A DNA stretch of 64,000 nt from Anolis sagrei (GCF_037176765.1 NC_090021.1:147741074-147805073), one strand, 5' to 3'; shown: positions 33,869 to 43,798, counted from the first letter of the stretch. Numbers and translations are program-made. The notes: generated by a model not told the origin, from the sequence alone.

Positions 33869-36800
33869 GTTTTGACTCATGACACAGTTAACTACAAACT
33901 CCCATCAGTCCCTGCCAACCTTTTCAACAATAAGCAAATACAGCAATTGCGCTTCAGGGACTGAGTAGGACCTGATTTCCAATATATCAAATTCAGAGAA
34001 TAGGACTTGTGACAAACTGCATGTATTCAATGTATTGAAAAGTCTATAGAAAACGTGCTTTCTTCACTTTGAAGAGAGCCCTTTTGATTTATAGTACCGA
34101 AAGAGAAGAAGAGTTGGCATTTCAGGGCATATTCTCAAGACAGCAAACACCATAATCAAGGACATTGTATTCTTGGAAGACTACAACAATCTAGACTGAA
34201 TCCTCAACATGCAGTAAGAGTTAAATAATTCAAACAATTACATGCAAAATCTCAAAGTGAGGCACAGCATTACAATCTCTCTCAACATGTAGACATATTT
34301 TTCTTGTTTCAAACTATTAATTTTCATACAATTCTAGAGCAAAGACTGTTGGGGGTCGGGAGAGAGGGTGACATGAGATGTGAGCTGGATGTCCTTGTAT
34401 TTGGAAATCATTAAGCCTAAAACTGATTTTTTTTAAAACCAAGAGTTCACATTCACTGAACACAATCACATTTACAGCTACAACATGCTCAGAATTATGT
34501 TACTTTTTTTTTTTTTTGTCGTGTCAGGAGCAACTGCTCCTGTTGTGAGAAAATTGGCCGTCTGCAAGGACGTTGCCCAGGGGACACCCGGATGATTTGA
34601 TGTTTTTATCATCCTTGTGGGAGGATTCTCTCATGTCCCCGCATGAGGCGCTGGAGCCGATAGAGGGAGCTCATCCGCCTCTCCCGGGATTCGAACCTGC
34701 GACCTGTCGGTCTTCAGTCCTGCCAGTCCGCTATCCAATAAGCATTACCTTTTCTTGAGAAGATTTAAATGCTTTTTGATTTCATTGTGGTTTTTTCCAG
34801 TTTTGTACAAAATGGACCTGAAAATGAAGAGTATAATTTACTGGTATTTCTTATTATATGCACTTTGAAAAAAATGTTGCTGTTAGAAATGTCACAGGAG
34901 CATCTTGCTTTCCTCACATCTATTCAATACAGAATTATGATTCAGTGGTCAACTAAAAAGAAATCTCATGTCTCCACAAAATAGCTACAATATGATATAT
35001 AAACATTTAGAAAAATGTTACAAACAGGTTAATTCTTGCAGGTTTTTTTATTCTGTAATGTTGTTTCCTCGTTATTGGCAACTAATGAGGTATAATGGTT
35101 TGAATGCTAATCACTGTATTCAGTCAGAATATATGTTCACTAAATCATGCATAAGATTTACTGCTTAAGATATTTTTAGTTAGCTTTGGATAAACTTATT
35201 TGTCCATACAGGTGAGACTGTCCATGGGAAACAAATGTAATAGTACTCAGAACACCTTCAATACTTACTCTATTAACCAATGCATTGTCGCTTCAAGATG
35301 ATCTCTAGAACTCTTTGGGAGCAGCTGCTGCTTTTCTTCTTGGACTGGATTCACTTCCAGTAATCCTATGTTCAGCAAAAATATTTATTATTCAGACAGG
35401 CTTTTAAAGGAGGAAGTTTTCAAGATCAAGTCAGAGGGTGCTGTGGTTTTAGCTATATTACTGTATATACTCGAGTATAAGCCTAGTTTTTCAGCCCTTT
35501 GTTAAGCTGAAAAGCCCCTCTCAGCTTATACTTGGGTGAAGAAGCCTTTCAGCCCCACACCTTCCTACCAGGACCCTCAGCCTTTCTCTCCTCCTCTCTC
35601 AACACAGGGCGCACCTTCCTCTCCTCTTTTCTTGGCCCCAGTCTTTCCCACTTTTCTGTATTCATATACACACAGCATTTTCCCCAAAATGTTTAGTTAA
35701 AATAAACTATGGTGATTATACATAAGCACATTTACACTGAAGAAGGTTAGAATGATTTAATCAGAGTTGGACGGTCTTACCTTAAATTACAGTTTTATGT
35801 AAATATTCAAAAGCATTTAACCTACTGATGCCTGAATTAATGTCATTTTATTGATATCTATTTTTATTTTGAAATTTACCAGGAGCTGCTGAATTTCCCA
35901 CCCTCAGCTTATACTCAAGTCAATAAATTTTCCCAGTTTTTTGTGGTAAAATTAGGTGCCTCGCTTATATCCGAGTCGGCTTATACTCAAGTATATACAG
36001 TACTTGATTTTTAATTGGTTTTAAGGGTTCTAACAAAGCCCCCCCTGGTGGCACAGCAGGTTAAACCACTGAGCTGCTGAACTTGCTGACTGAAAGGTTG
36101 GTGGTTTGAATCCGGGGACTGGGTGAGTTCCCGTTGTTAGCCCCAGCTTCTGCCAACTTAGCCGTTCGAAAACATGCAAATATGAATAGATTAATAGGTA
36201 CCGCTTCTGTGAGAAGAGTTCAGTGAGGTGTGAGTCCTTACGGTAGTTAGGAACATCTCTCACTATGGGAACATATTTCTTGGGCAAAATAGAGCCTTTA
36301 ACAGCACCAGGATTGTGGCGCAGCTGGCTGAGTGTCAGCTGCATTAAGATCACTCTGACCAAAAGGTCATGAGTTCAAAGCCAGCCCGGGTTGGAGTGGG
36401 TTTCCAACTAATTGTGTGTAGCCTGTTGTCGACCTTTGCAACCCAAAAGACAGTTGCATCTGTCAAGTAGGAAAATAAGGTACCACCGTAAAGTGTGGGG
36501 AGGCTAAATTAACTGATTAATGAGGCCATAAAGAAGACTCCAGCAAAGCATTCCAGCGGAGAAGCATGCGGGAATGCGGAAGTGATTCATCAGCGTCGCA
36601 GATGGACGATGAAAGCGACAGCTCCCCGGCGGCCAGAAAAAGTTAAATAGCTTTTGTGTATGTCTGTATATGTTTGTATGTCAAAAATTGACATTGAATG
36701 TTTACCATATATGAGTACACTGTAATCCGCCCTGAGTCCCCTGCGGGGTGAGAAGGGCGGAATATAAAAGCTGTAAATAAATAAATAAATAAATTTAACA

Positions 36801-39800
36801 GTAGATGGCTTGTCCACCTTGTGGAGACTTTCTCCCATAGGTGCCATAAAAGACACATAAAGGAAAAGTGATATGAAGGGGTTTTTCAATAAAAGGGGGA
36901 ACGGTGAAGGTGATGAATGCAAAAACAAAACAAAAAAATTAAGATGGAAATAAATTAGAAGAAACAAAAGATGGATTAATGAAAGAGACTATGTATCCTG
37001 AACTATGGGAAGGAGAAAACCTGTGAAAGATGAAATCAAAGGACTAATGTTAATACTTTCCAAAGGAAATAGTGTGATTTCTTGTCTTGAGCAGCAGTAG
37101 GAGTTAACCTTAAATGGCTTCTTCTCCACTGAGAAAGTAACCTTCTAAGGTGGGAGAGTGGGTATGTGTATCTCACAGGATGCACATGGCCTACTCAAGT
37201 CTTGGACCCCGCCTCCCAAACTGGCATAGGGTAGACAACATGTTCCTTTTTTCAAAGTGTGACTGTCACTTTCAGTTTTAGGGAGAAGGGGGCCCCAAAG
37301 GCTTCCAAAAAGAGTAGAAAAATGCAAAAACATTTCATACCTTCTAAGCACTTTGTTTTCTTCTGTTTGTTCTCCACTGCTTGTGCATCCTGCCATAAAG
37401 ACAGAAAGTTTTAAAGATTTTTAATTGCACCAGTGCAACTTCCATCTGAATTTTAATCCATATAAGACAGTGGTTCTCAACCTGAGGTCCCCAGATGTTT
37501 TTGGCCTTCAAATCCCAGAAATCCTAACAGCTGGTAAATTGGCTGGGATTTCTGGGAGTTGTAGGCCAAAAACATCTGGGCACCCCAGGTTGAGAACCAC
37601 TGATATAAGGCAAAAGTTACACAGACCCTCAGGGGCTCTTAGGAAAAGTCTAAACATCATCTTAGCCACTTCATGTCTTCATGGTTATGATCCCTTATTT
37701 TCTTTTTATCTTACCTTTCTGGTGTTCTATTTTGGCTGTAACTTCTTTTTCCCTCAACACAGTTGTCCAGACAAGGCATCTAACTCAGTTCTACCACCAG
37801 GAATTGCCTGCCTAATCCACTATTTTCTTCCTCATCCACTGTCTAATTAGAAGTTTTAGCTTGGGTGGATGATGCAGAAAAGCTACAAAAACATAGACTT
37901 TCAGTGCCAGGTTGCAGGAAGAGACCTTGAGCAGGGAACTAATGAAATGCTACTCTATCTGGTCCTCCTCTAGCTATGTGAGCCAGGCAAGGGAATAACA
38001 GCTGCCCCAAGAAACTCTTACTGAACATGTGGGAACAATAAAACAAAAAAAGAAGTAAGGGCACCATCTCACCATTTTCCCCTAGAATATTAAAAAAAAC
38101 ATAGATCTGTAAGTGATCTGACCACCAAAATCATAGTAAAAGTGGAAGCTGGTGAAAAAATAATCCCAGGATGCATTTTGGAAGAAGCTTTCAAGAGGTT
38201 TCTAGAAGGTTAAAAACATTTTTGTTTCCTCAACTAGCTTATTTTGGTTGCTTTGATTTGGGATTTCTTCATGGCAGTGGGTTGAACTGGATGGCCTGTG
38301 AGCTATTCTGACTCTTTGAGTCTATGATTTTGCATATATTACTGATTCTAAATAAATTTTGCTGAATTTAAATTTTGTCCATGTGATTTCTGATGCCAGC
38401 ACAAATTTTTCTGTGACTATATTTTTACATACATATTTTAAAAATATTTTTCCACCAATATCAGGATGGTGATCTCTACATGATTATTATTTTGCCTATT
38501 ACTGACTAGCAATCTAGACTGAACCTTATGGCAGAACAAAATGGCAGATAACAATGGCAGATAACAATATTTATCATTGAAAAGCTATTTAACCTGTTTA
38601 AAGTACTACAGATACATATCATTATCAAAGTATTTGTGAACACATTGGCAAGTATCCTGATGTACAGCTCTTGTCTACACTGAAATTCTACAGCATCTCT
38701 AGCTTTCCAGGATACTAACACTATTCTACATATCTTCTAGGGCCCCTTCTACACAGCTATATAAAATCCACATTATCTGCTTTGAACTGGGTTATATGGC
38801 AGTGTTTGTTGTTTATTCGTTCAGTCACTTCCGTCACCACCCCCAGCTCCTTCAAGGTCAAGTCAGTAACTTCAAGGATACCATCCATCCATCTTGCCCT
38901 TGGTCGGCCCATCTTCCTTCTCCTTCCATTTTCCCCAGCATCATCGTCTTCTCCAAGCTTTCCTGTCTTCTCATGATGTGGCCAAAGTACTTCACCTTTG
39001 CCTCGAATATCCTTCCCTCCAATGAGAAGTCAGGCTTTATTTCCTGAAGTATGTCCTGGTTGGATCTTCTTGTGGTCCAAGGCACTCTCAGAATTTTCCT
39101 CTGACATCACAGTTCAAAAGCATCCATCTTCCTTCACTCAGACTTCCTTATGGTCCAGCTCTCACATCCATAGGTTACTATGGGGAATACCATTGCTTTA
39201 ATTATGCGGATCTTCATTGCCACTACTCTTCACTATGTTATTGAGATTGGTTATTGCTCTCCTCCCAAGAAGTAAACGTCTTCTGATTTCCTGCCTGCAG
39301 TCTGCGGTTTGCAGTCATCTTTGCACCTAGAAATACAAAGTCTGTAACTGCCTCCACGTTTTCTCCTTCTATTTGCCAGTTATCAATCTGTCTGGTTGCT
39401 ATAATCTTAGGGTTTTTTTATGTTTAACTGCAACCCAGCTTTTGCGCTTTCTTCTTTCACCTTGATTAGAAGGCTCCTCAGCTCCTCCTCACTTTCGGCC
39501 ATCAAAGTGGTGACATCTGCATATCTAAGGTTGTTAATATTTCTTCCAGCAATTTTTACCCCAGCCTTGCATTCATCAAGCCCTGCACATCACATGATGT
39601 GTTCTGCATACAAGTTGAATAGGTTGGGTGAGAGTATGCAGCCTTGCCGTACGCCTTTCCCAATCTTGAACCAGTCTGTTGTTCCATGGTCAGTTCTTAC
39701 TACTGCTACTTGGTCCTTATACAGATTCCTCAGGAGAGAGACAAGGTGATTTGGTATGCCCATACCACCAAGAACTTGCCACAATTTATTATGATCCACA

Positions 39801-40299
39801 CAATCAAAGGCTTTAGAATAGTCAATAAAACAAAAGTAGGTGTTTTTCTGAAACTCCCTGCTTTTCTCCATTGGCAATTTGGTCTCTCGTTCCTCTGCCT
39901 TTTCAAAATTATTCAATGCCTTAAAACACATACAGTTCCAAAAAATGTAAATTAAATTAGCTTAAAATTAAAAACATACTAAACATTTAAAAACATTACA
40001 TTCCATATTAAAATCACACCTTTCATAGTCGTAGTCCAAACTGTTCCATAAACATTCTATATATTCCAGGTCTGTTAATTGCACTGCACTATTCTCTGAA
40101 GCCCCAATCCGTTTTATTACTCATGTAAGTTCTCCATTAATAGGGAAAAGAAGCTCTTACTTTCAGTTACAAAATCTCACCTTGTAAAGCTTCATTTAAA
40201 GATACTTACTTCTCTCTCTAGTTTTCTCTTCCGCTGACTTCCCTTTGCTCTTTTCTTTGTTCCGGGATGTTCGAGTTGCGCTTTATATTTTCTCACCAT
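28961..40299 (-). CDS. CENPQ: Centromere protein Q
   Basis: Subunit of the CENP-O/P/Q/U/R group of the constitutive centromere-associated network, which acts at the inner kinetochore in the nucleus. Coding exons on the minus strand: 40210-40299, 37341-37389, 35269-35365, 34749-34817, 31349-31478, 30603-30722, 29563-29640, 28961-29077; 750 nt, 249 residues against 268 in human. Every junction is GT-AG and phases join. Features: a Lys/Arg-rich N-terminus (residues about 3-26), then PKSSRDHLEATMHWLIES (human STRDHLQTMMES), KKHLNLLKKR (human QYHLNFLKKR), and a coiled coil over the middle with NIQTLQNKIEKL (human NIQSLKNKIQIL). Ends RAYEM. Head to head with MMUT, as in mammals. Confidence 0.95.
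29563..29640 (-). CDS. CENPQ: CENPQ coding exon 7
   Basis: 26 codons, LFQTDSKFDPFLPGIF then EDCAKAPILQ. Matches human SLPELSQKTLKAPTLQ in its last part. Acceptor TCCACAG, donor CAG|GTGAGC. Confidence 0.92.
29753..30472 (+). mobile_element. Non-autonomous Helitron, about 720 bp
   Basis: Starts TCTATATATAAATAAAAATG after an A and ends GGGGATGGCTAG before a T, the same ends as the copy at 10540-10800. Inside are two well-matched and one weaker unit of about 140-160 bp built on GGGATTTATAGTTCACCTAC and AACCAAACTTGGCAC-like blocks. In CENPQ intron 6. Confidence 0.8.
30603..30722 (-). CDS. CENPQ: CENPQ coding exon 6
   Basis: 40 codons. Reads IELDKALQAAAFNDNNIQTL, then QNKIEKLKCDLAAEEAASSK. Coiled-coil part aligned with human EEIDKMVETTELMTGNIQSL. 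Acceptor AATACAG, donor AAG|GTATCC. Confidence 0.94.
30730..31340. other. CENPQ intron 5; nothing recognised
   Basis: AT-rich, no repeat family or RNA gene seen. Confidence 0.35.
31349..31478 (-). CDS. CENPQ: CENPQ coding exon 5
   Basis: 130 nt. Reads FLNSFETIQFPVRKLNSCEK (human QQCETLKVPPKKM), then a heptad-like VHRILVEEKKKTVAIEDDL. Acceptor CTCAAG, donor CAG|GTGAGA. Confidence 0.92.
31645..31775. mobile_element. hAT-like MITE, degraded
   Basis: CAACTTCAACTCCCACAATT and GGGAGTTGAAATCCAAAACA halves face each other. Confidence 0.5.
31790..32213. other. Unassigned repetitive region, left of the hAT element
   Basis: A C-rich run lies at about 31812-31830, then text with TTTCTAATGATG and GGGAATGACAA repeated in tandem-like fashion (about 32110-32200). 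It continues across the hAT insertion to about 32845. Possibly an old retroelement. Confidence 0.3.
32214..32570. mobile_element. hAT (Charlie-type) non-autonomous element with perfect target duplication
   Basis: Ends CAGGGGTCCTCAAACTAAGG and AAAAGTTTGAGGACCCCTG, 357 bp, flanked on both sides by CTTTAGAT (32206-32213 and 32571-32578), an 8-bp duplication as hAT transposase makes. Confidence 0.9.
32995..33500 (-). mobile_element. CR1 LINE fragment, antisense
   Basis: Minus-strand frame near 33021-33224 reads QRMMTKVIKDLETKPYKEQL (CR1: [20 protein letters not shown]). The rest is the reverse of CR1 sequence (GCTGCCACATTACACTGTTG). Confidence 0.75.
33600..33868 (+). mobile_element. L2-type LINE 3' end with (ATT)n tail
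   Basis: GCCGCTCCGAGTCCCCGTTG, then GGCAAGGTATAAATAAAG and about twelve ATT units. Same end as 42640-42752. Confidence 0.6.
34503..34728 (-). mobile_element. SINE family A, antisense, beside a CENPQ exon
   Basis: Poly-T, then GTCGTGTCAGGAGCAACTGC and the body to ATTCGAACCTGCGACC (box B). The head is cut short about 20 bases from the CENPQ exon 4 donor. Confidence 0.85.
34749..34817 (-). CDS. CENPQ: CENPQ coding exon 4 (69-nt small exon)
   Basis: 23 codons, phase 2 at both ends. Reads SILYKTGKNHNEIKKHLNLL and KKR, matching human IKEKEEIQYHLNFLKKR. Its donor (34747-34748) lies about 20 bases from the SINE at 34503-34728. Confidence 0.9.
35269..35365 (-). CDS. CENPQ: CENPQ coding exon 3
   Basis: 97 nt. 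Contains LLPKSSRDHLEATMHWLI, the best conserved N-terminal block. Donor GA|GTAAGT. Confidence 0.92.
35461..36000. mobile_element. Tc1/mariner-like MITE, about 540 bp
   Basis: Inverted ends CTGTATATACTCGAGTATAA and TTATACTCAAGTATATACAG, with TA on each side (35459-35460 and 36001-36002). More TATACTC-AAG units lie inside. In CENPQ intron 2, about 95 bases from exon 3. Confidence 0.75.
36035..36220 (+). mobile_element. SINE family B, 3'-truncated
   Basis: CCCCCCTGGTGGCACAGCAG head and TTTGAATCCGGGG box B to AATAGGTACCGCTTC, then lost. Confidence 0.8.
36305..36795 (+). mobile_element. SINE (family C) with an L2-like 3' tail, full copy
   Basis: Head GGATTGTGGCGCAGCTGGCT with GGTCATGAGTTCAAAGCC as box B, a 300-base body, and an end CCGCCCTGAGTCCCCTGCGG with an AAATAAATAAATAAAT tail. 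The end matches L2 LINE 3' ends, which suggests L2 machinery moves it. Confidence 0.8.
36796..37340. other. CENPQ intron 2, left part; nothing recognised
   Basis: No repeat family or RNA gene identified. Confidence 0.35.
37341..37389 (-). CDS. CENPQ: CENPQ coding exon 2
   Basis: 49 nt. Reads DAQAVENKQKKTKCLE and ends one base into a Gly codon. Acceptor GGCAG, donor AAG|GTATGA. Confidence 0.82.
37468..37602. mobile_element. hAT MITE with target duplication
   Basis: CAGTGGTTCTCAACCTGAGG and CCCCAGGTTGAGAACCACTG ends, 135 bp, flanked by ATATAAGA / ATATAAGG (7 of 8). Confidence 0.88.
37611..38740. other. CENPQ intron 1 stretch; nothing recognised
   Basis: A faint CR1 3'-end likeness at about 38270-38335 (GGGTTGAACTGGATGGCC). 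Otherwise unassigned. Confidence 0.35.
38741..38804. mobile_element. Palindromic MITE (family P), half copy
   Basis: GGCCCCTTCTACACAGCTAT to ATATGGCAGTG, cut at the BovB junction. Confidence 0.75.
38805..39907 (-). mobile_element. BovB (RTE) LINE, 5'-truncated, decayed
   Basis: Antisense BovB 3' third, close in sequence to 52266-53450. The frame 39931-39590 reads FCFIDYSKAFDCVDHNKLWQ and GVRQGCILSPNLFNLYAEHI. It has stops and a small internal loss, so it is dead. It abuts the half MITE on its 3' side. Confidence 0.9.
40210..40299 (-). CDS. CENPQ: CENPQ coding exon 1 (start codon)
   Basis: 30 codons from ATG at 40297-40299, five bases after the acceptor TTTCAG. The basic sequence ends KGSQRKRKLERE. 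Donor GAA|GTAAGT. No other in-frame ATG fits. Confidence 0.88.
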
Positions 40300-40547
40300 C
40301 ACAGCTGAAATTGTGGAATTTTCAAGACTTTGAAAATAAAGAGGCAAAACAAGCAGAAATAATCATTATAAATGTCACAGTGTGATGAGAGAAATGGCTT
40401 CCTAAGATTAAACTGATCAATATGCCAACCACACAAAAACAACACAGACACTCTCAACTCATAGAATCATAGAGTTGGAAGACACCATTACAGGCCATCT
40501 ATTCCAACCCCCTTGCTATGTAGGAAAAGCACAAGCAAAGCTTTTAT

Positions 40548-40660
40548 ACCAGATATAGGCAAACTTCGGACCTCCAGGTGTTTTCGACTTCAACTCCTAG
40601 AAATCCCAGCCACCTTACTGGCTGTTAGGAATTGTGGGATGTGGAGAGTGAAGTTTGCTT
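40548..40660. mobile_element. hAT-like MITE nested in CR1
   Basis: GGCAAACTTCGGACCTCCAG at the left and GTGAAGTTTGCTTGTGCC at the right as inverted ends. Confidence 0.65.
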
Positions 40661-40730
40661 GTGCCTCATTTAAACAGATGGTCATTCACCCTGTTTAAAA
40701 GCCCCCAAGGAAAAAGCTTCCACCACACTC

Positions 40731-40885
40731 AGCGCCCTTCCACACAGCCATATAACCCAGAATATCAAGGCAAAAAAAAAATCCCACAATACCTGTTTTG
40801 AACTGGGTTATGAATCCACACTACCATATATTGCAGTCCAAAGAAGAAAATGTGGGATTTTATTCAGCTGTGTAGAAGGGGCCTC
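40731..40885. mobile_element. Palindromic MITE (family P) nested in CR1
   Basis: GCGCCCTTCCACACAGCC at the left and GCTGTGTAGAAGGGGCCT at the right. Confidence 0.8.
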
Positions 40886-41113
40886 AGAGACAGAGCCCCA
40901 CTGCTGAAAAGCTCGTACGGTCAGGAAATTCTTCCTAATGTTCAGATGGAATATCCTTTCTTGTAGTTTGAACTCATTGCTCCGAGTCCTAGTATCCAAG
41001 GTGTAAGAAAACAAGCCTGCTTCTTTTCATTATGACATCCTTTCAGATATTTAAACAGAATTATCATGTCTCCTCTCAACCTTCTCTTCCCCAGGCCAAT
41101 CATGACATTAACT

Positions 41114-41117
<4 letters not shown>

Positions 41118-41156
<39 letters not shown>

Positions 41157-41157
41157 G
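41118..41157. repeat. (AAT)n microsatellite
   Basis: About 13 AAT units. After a 50-base insert with GGTTGTTGTAGGTTTTTCTG a few more AAT units follow. Confidence 0.9.
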
Positions 41158-41601
41158 GGTTGTTGTAGGTTTTTCTGGGCTATATGGCCATGTTAATAAT
41201 AATTTTATGTCTAGCCTGCCTCTTCTCGTGGCTCAAAGTTATGGCTTAATATCTTTAGCATAATAAAGATGACACATAGAAAGTATATATTATCTCTTGC
41301 ACAGCCATGAATAACAGTTTGGTTTTTTCTTTGCTTTCATTGTAGATGAAAGGCAACTCCTGGTAACATCCACAGAATCATAAGAGTTGGAGGAGAACAC
41401 AAAGATCATCCAGTCCAACATTTTACCATGCAGGGATACACAAGAAAGCACTCCTGAGGGATAGCTATCAGAGGTGCTTGGCATTTGGGGATAGAGGTGT
41501 ATTAACCAATTCTGGATAGAGTTACACTCCCCCGAAAGACTGTGTTCGCAGATTGGGAGTACTCCTCGTCCATCTCTCCAAATGTCAGCCCAGGTAGATG
41601 C

Positions 41602-41664
41602 AACTGTCAGGAATGCTTACTACCAGCTCCTGCTGATACGCCAGCTGTGCCCCTTCCTAGATTT
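41602..41664 (+). repeat. Perfect 63-bp inverted repeat, left arm
   Basis: AACTGTCAGGAATGCTTACT and onward. The exact reverse complement lies at 41957-42019, 292 bases away, with no mismatch in 63 bases. Confidence 0.95.
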
Positions 41665-41956
41665 GGAGGACCTGAAGATGCTAGTGCACACACTGAAACT
41701 TCAAGGTTGGACCCCTGCAATATGCTTTACATTGGGCTATAATGCACTTTACTAGCTGCCAATTAGTTTCTGAGCAAAGTACAAGGTATTGGTTTTGATC
41801 TTTAAAGCCCTATATGGTTTATTATTATTATTATTGTTATTATTATTAGGATTGCCTTCTCCCATACAATCTGCCCTGGACACTTTGGTCTTGGGGGGGG
41901 GGGGGGGGCGTCTGCTCCAACTTGCCAGAGCCTGACTAGCAACCACCACCTAGAGG

Positions 41957-42019
41957 AAATCTAGGAAGGGGCACAGCTGGCGTATCAGCAGGAGCTGGTA
42001 GTAAGCATTCCTGACAGTT
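41957..42019 (-). repeat. Perfect 63-bp inverted repeat, right arm
   Basis: Reverse complement of 41602-41664. The left arm is the one in frame with the L2 coding sequence, so this arm is the added copy. Confidence 0.95.
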
Positions 42020-42397
42020 TTCATCGGCTGCCCAACTGTGGAATGACCTGCCAGAAAAACTCCAACAGCTCATTTGGCTGAATTTTAAAACCATGTAAAG
42101 ACCTATCTCTTCTGGCAGGCCTACCCAGCCAGTCTTTAAACATAAATTTTAAGTGCCCTTTGTTTGATTTCAATTGTGTGTGTTTTAGTATGTATTTTGT
42201 AGAGATGTGTTTTGGTGTGTAACTTTTATGGAGGGGCACTTTAGTGTGTGCATTTGTAGCGTTTTTGCTGTGCTTGTGTATTTTAATGGTTTTGTAACCT
42301 GCTTCAAGCCATTAAGAGAGGCAGATAAAAAATATTGTTGTTGTTGTTGTTGTTGTTATGGCTGTGCAGCTTCTAAGAACCTCCAGAGAAGAAGACT

Positions 42398-42571
42398 AGG
42401 GACCCTTCCACACAGCCATAGAACCCAGAATATCAAGGCAGGAAATCCCACAATATCTGCTTAGAACGGGGATATCTGAGTCCACACTGCCATATAATCC
42501 AGCTCAAGGCAGATATTGTGGGATTTCTGGCCTTGATATTCTTGGTTATATGGCTGTGTGGAAGTGCCCAC
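42398..42571. mobile_element. Palindromic MITE (family P)
   Basis: AGGGACCCTTCCACACAGCC to GCTGTGTGGAAGTGCCC, with ATATCAAGGCAGGAAATCCC and its inverse inside. Confidence 0.8.
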
Positions 42572-42639
42572 AAGCACACTCTATGTATTTGAACAGTTCT
42601 CATCCTCGGGAAGTTTTTCCTAATTTTTAAGTTTTATTT

Positions 42640-42718
42640 TGTTGTTATGCACTACTAGGCTTGGCCTCATGTAAGCTGCCCCGAGTCCCCTTCGCAGAGA
42701 TGGTGGCGCGGTATAAAG

Positions 42719-42751
<33 letters not shown>

Positions 42752-42752
42752 G
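42640..42752 (+). mobile_element. L2-type LINE 3' end with (ATT)n tail
   Basis: GGCTTGGCCTCATGTAAGCT and CCCGAGTCCCCTTC, then about eleven ATT units that run straight into the R4-type element. Confidence 0.65.
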
Positions 42753-43230
42753 ACACAAAAGCACAGTATGTCACAGCAAACATGATCTACATGATGGATT
42801 TTGTATCACAAAATCACAAGTCGAACACTTTCCAAGCGTCTAGGACTGTGTGATGTATTTTCGAATGATGCGTGCAGATCCAAGTAAGGTGGCCTTTTGC
42901 AGTTGACAGATCGTGATTTTGTCGATGTTTATTGTTTCCAAATGCTGGCTGAGGTATTTTGGCACGGCACCTAGTGTGCTGATGACCACTGGGACCACCT
43001 GTGCTGGTTTATGCCAGAGCTTTTGCAGTTCAATTTTGAGGTCTTGATAGCGGCTGAGTTTTTCCTGTTGTTTTTCCTCAATGCGACTGTCACCTGGTAT
43101 GGCAACATCAATAATCCAGACTTTTTTTTTCTTTTCCACAATCATGTCTGGTGTGTTGTGTTCCAAAGTCAGTCTGGATTCAAAAGTCCCACAGTATTTT
43201 TGCATGTTCATTTTCCACCTTTGCAGGTTA
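42753..43230 (-). mobile_element. R4/Dong-like LINE 3' end, antisense
   Basis: The minus frame 43271-42840 reads KKKVWIIDVAIPGDSRIEEK, then HKPAQVVPVVISTLGAVPKY and ATLLGSARIIRKYITQS, homologous to 20727-21462. TAA/ATT repeats touch both ends (42719-42752 and 43231-43249). Confidence 0.75.
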
Positions 43231-43306
43231 TTATTGTTATTATTATTAGGTGGAATCCCTTTTCCTAACATTGGAATTCATTGCTTTGTGTCCTAGGGTG
43301 CATCTA

Positions 43307-43402
43307 GACCAGGCCTGGGCAAACTTCGGCCTTCAGGTGTTTTGGACTCCAACTCCCACAATTCCTAACAGGGTGCAAGGCCAAAGTTTGTTCATGCCTG
43401 CT
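43307..43402. mobile_element. hAT-like MITE
   Basis: GGCCTGGGCAAACTTCGGCC and GGCCAAAGTTTGTTCATGCC inverted ends. Confidence 0.65.
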
Positions 43403-43630
43403 GAAGAATGAATATCATTTGGCGCCGCTTGAAACTGCTCTGGCTCAATGCTAGGGCATCCAGAGAGTTTGAAATTGGTGAGGCCTCAGCACACTTTGGC
43501 TGAGGTAGGAAATCTTGTAAAAGGGCAACTTCAACACTGAGGCAGGGCAGTGGTTTCTGGCCCTTCTCCCACCTCTGGCCTGTCGGGGATGGCTCTTCGC
43601 AAGAAAGGAGCCTGCGACTGGTTCATTTAC

Positions 43631-43700
43631 CTTACTTCAAAGGAGACGCGCCTTAGTCAACACAGGAGAGCCTCGTTCAAGCCGTTCTCTGTTCGAAAAA
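43631..43700 (-). other. CENPQ: Candidate non-coding first exon of CENPQ
   Basis: Within the CpG-rich promoter a good minus-strand donor AAG|GTAAAT lies at 43629-43630. Together with the acceptor five bases before the ATG it would make a wholly untranslated first exon, as in the human gene. The transcription start is a guess. Confidence 0.4.
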
Positions 43701-43717
43701 TGTTCCCGCGGGTGCAG

Positions 43718-43729
43718 TGCGCATGCGCA
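43718..43729. promoter_or_regulatory. NRF-1 binding site
   Basis: TGCGCATGCGCA, a perfect palindromic match to the NRF-1 consensus YGCGCAYGCGCR. Confidence 0.75.
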
Positions 43730-43798
43730 CGCTCCTGAACGCGCCTGCGCGTGTGGGAAAGGTGACAGGACGCTTGCACCGCCCCCACTTCCGATAGC

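Larger units (their letters stand above)
40458..41095 (-). mobile_element. CR1 LINE 3' end, antisense, with two MITEs inside
   Basis: Begins ATAGAATCATAGAGTTGGAA (the reverse of the CR1 ATTCTATGA tail). It resumes between and after the MITEs and ends in AACCTTCTCTTCCCCAGGCC. Lies in the 5' intron of CENPQ. Confidence 0.8.
41560..42355 (+). mobile_element. L2-type LINE with an inverted internal duplication
   Basis: The plus frame from 41602 reads TVRNAYYQLLLIRQLCPFLD, the L2 reverse transcriptase. The end is a GTTGTTGTTGTTGTTG tail. A 63-base piece recurs inverted at 41957-42019. Dead copy. Confidence 0.75.

Noticed and set aside
41880-41910. Long G/C runs here and at 14200, 21760, 50217, 52086, 56531, 60695 and 63780 as quadruplex elements
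   Set aside because: Plain mononucleotide runs, common in this genome and prone to sequencing error; no conserved pattern around them.
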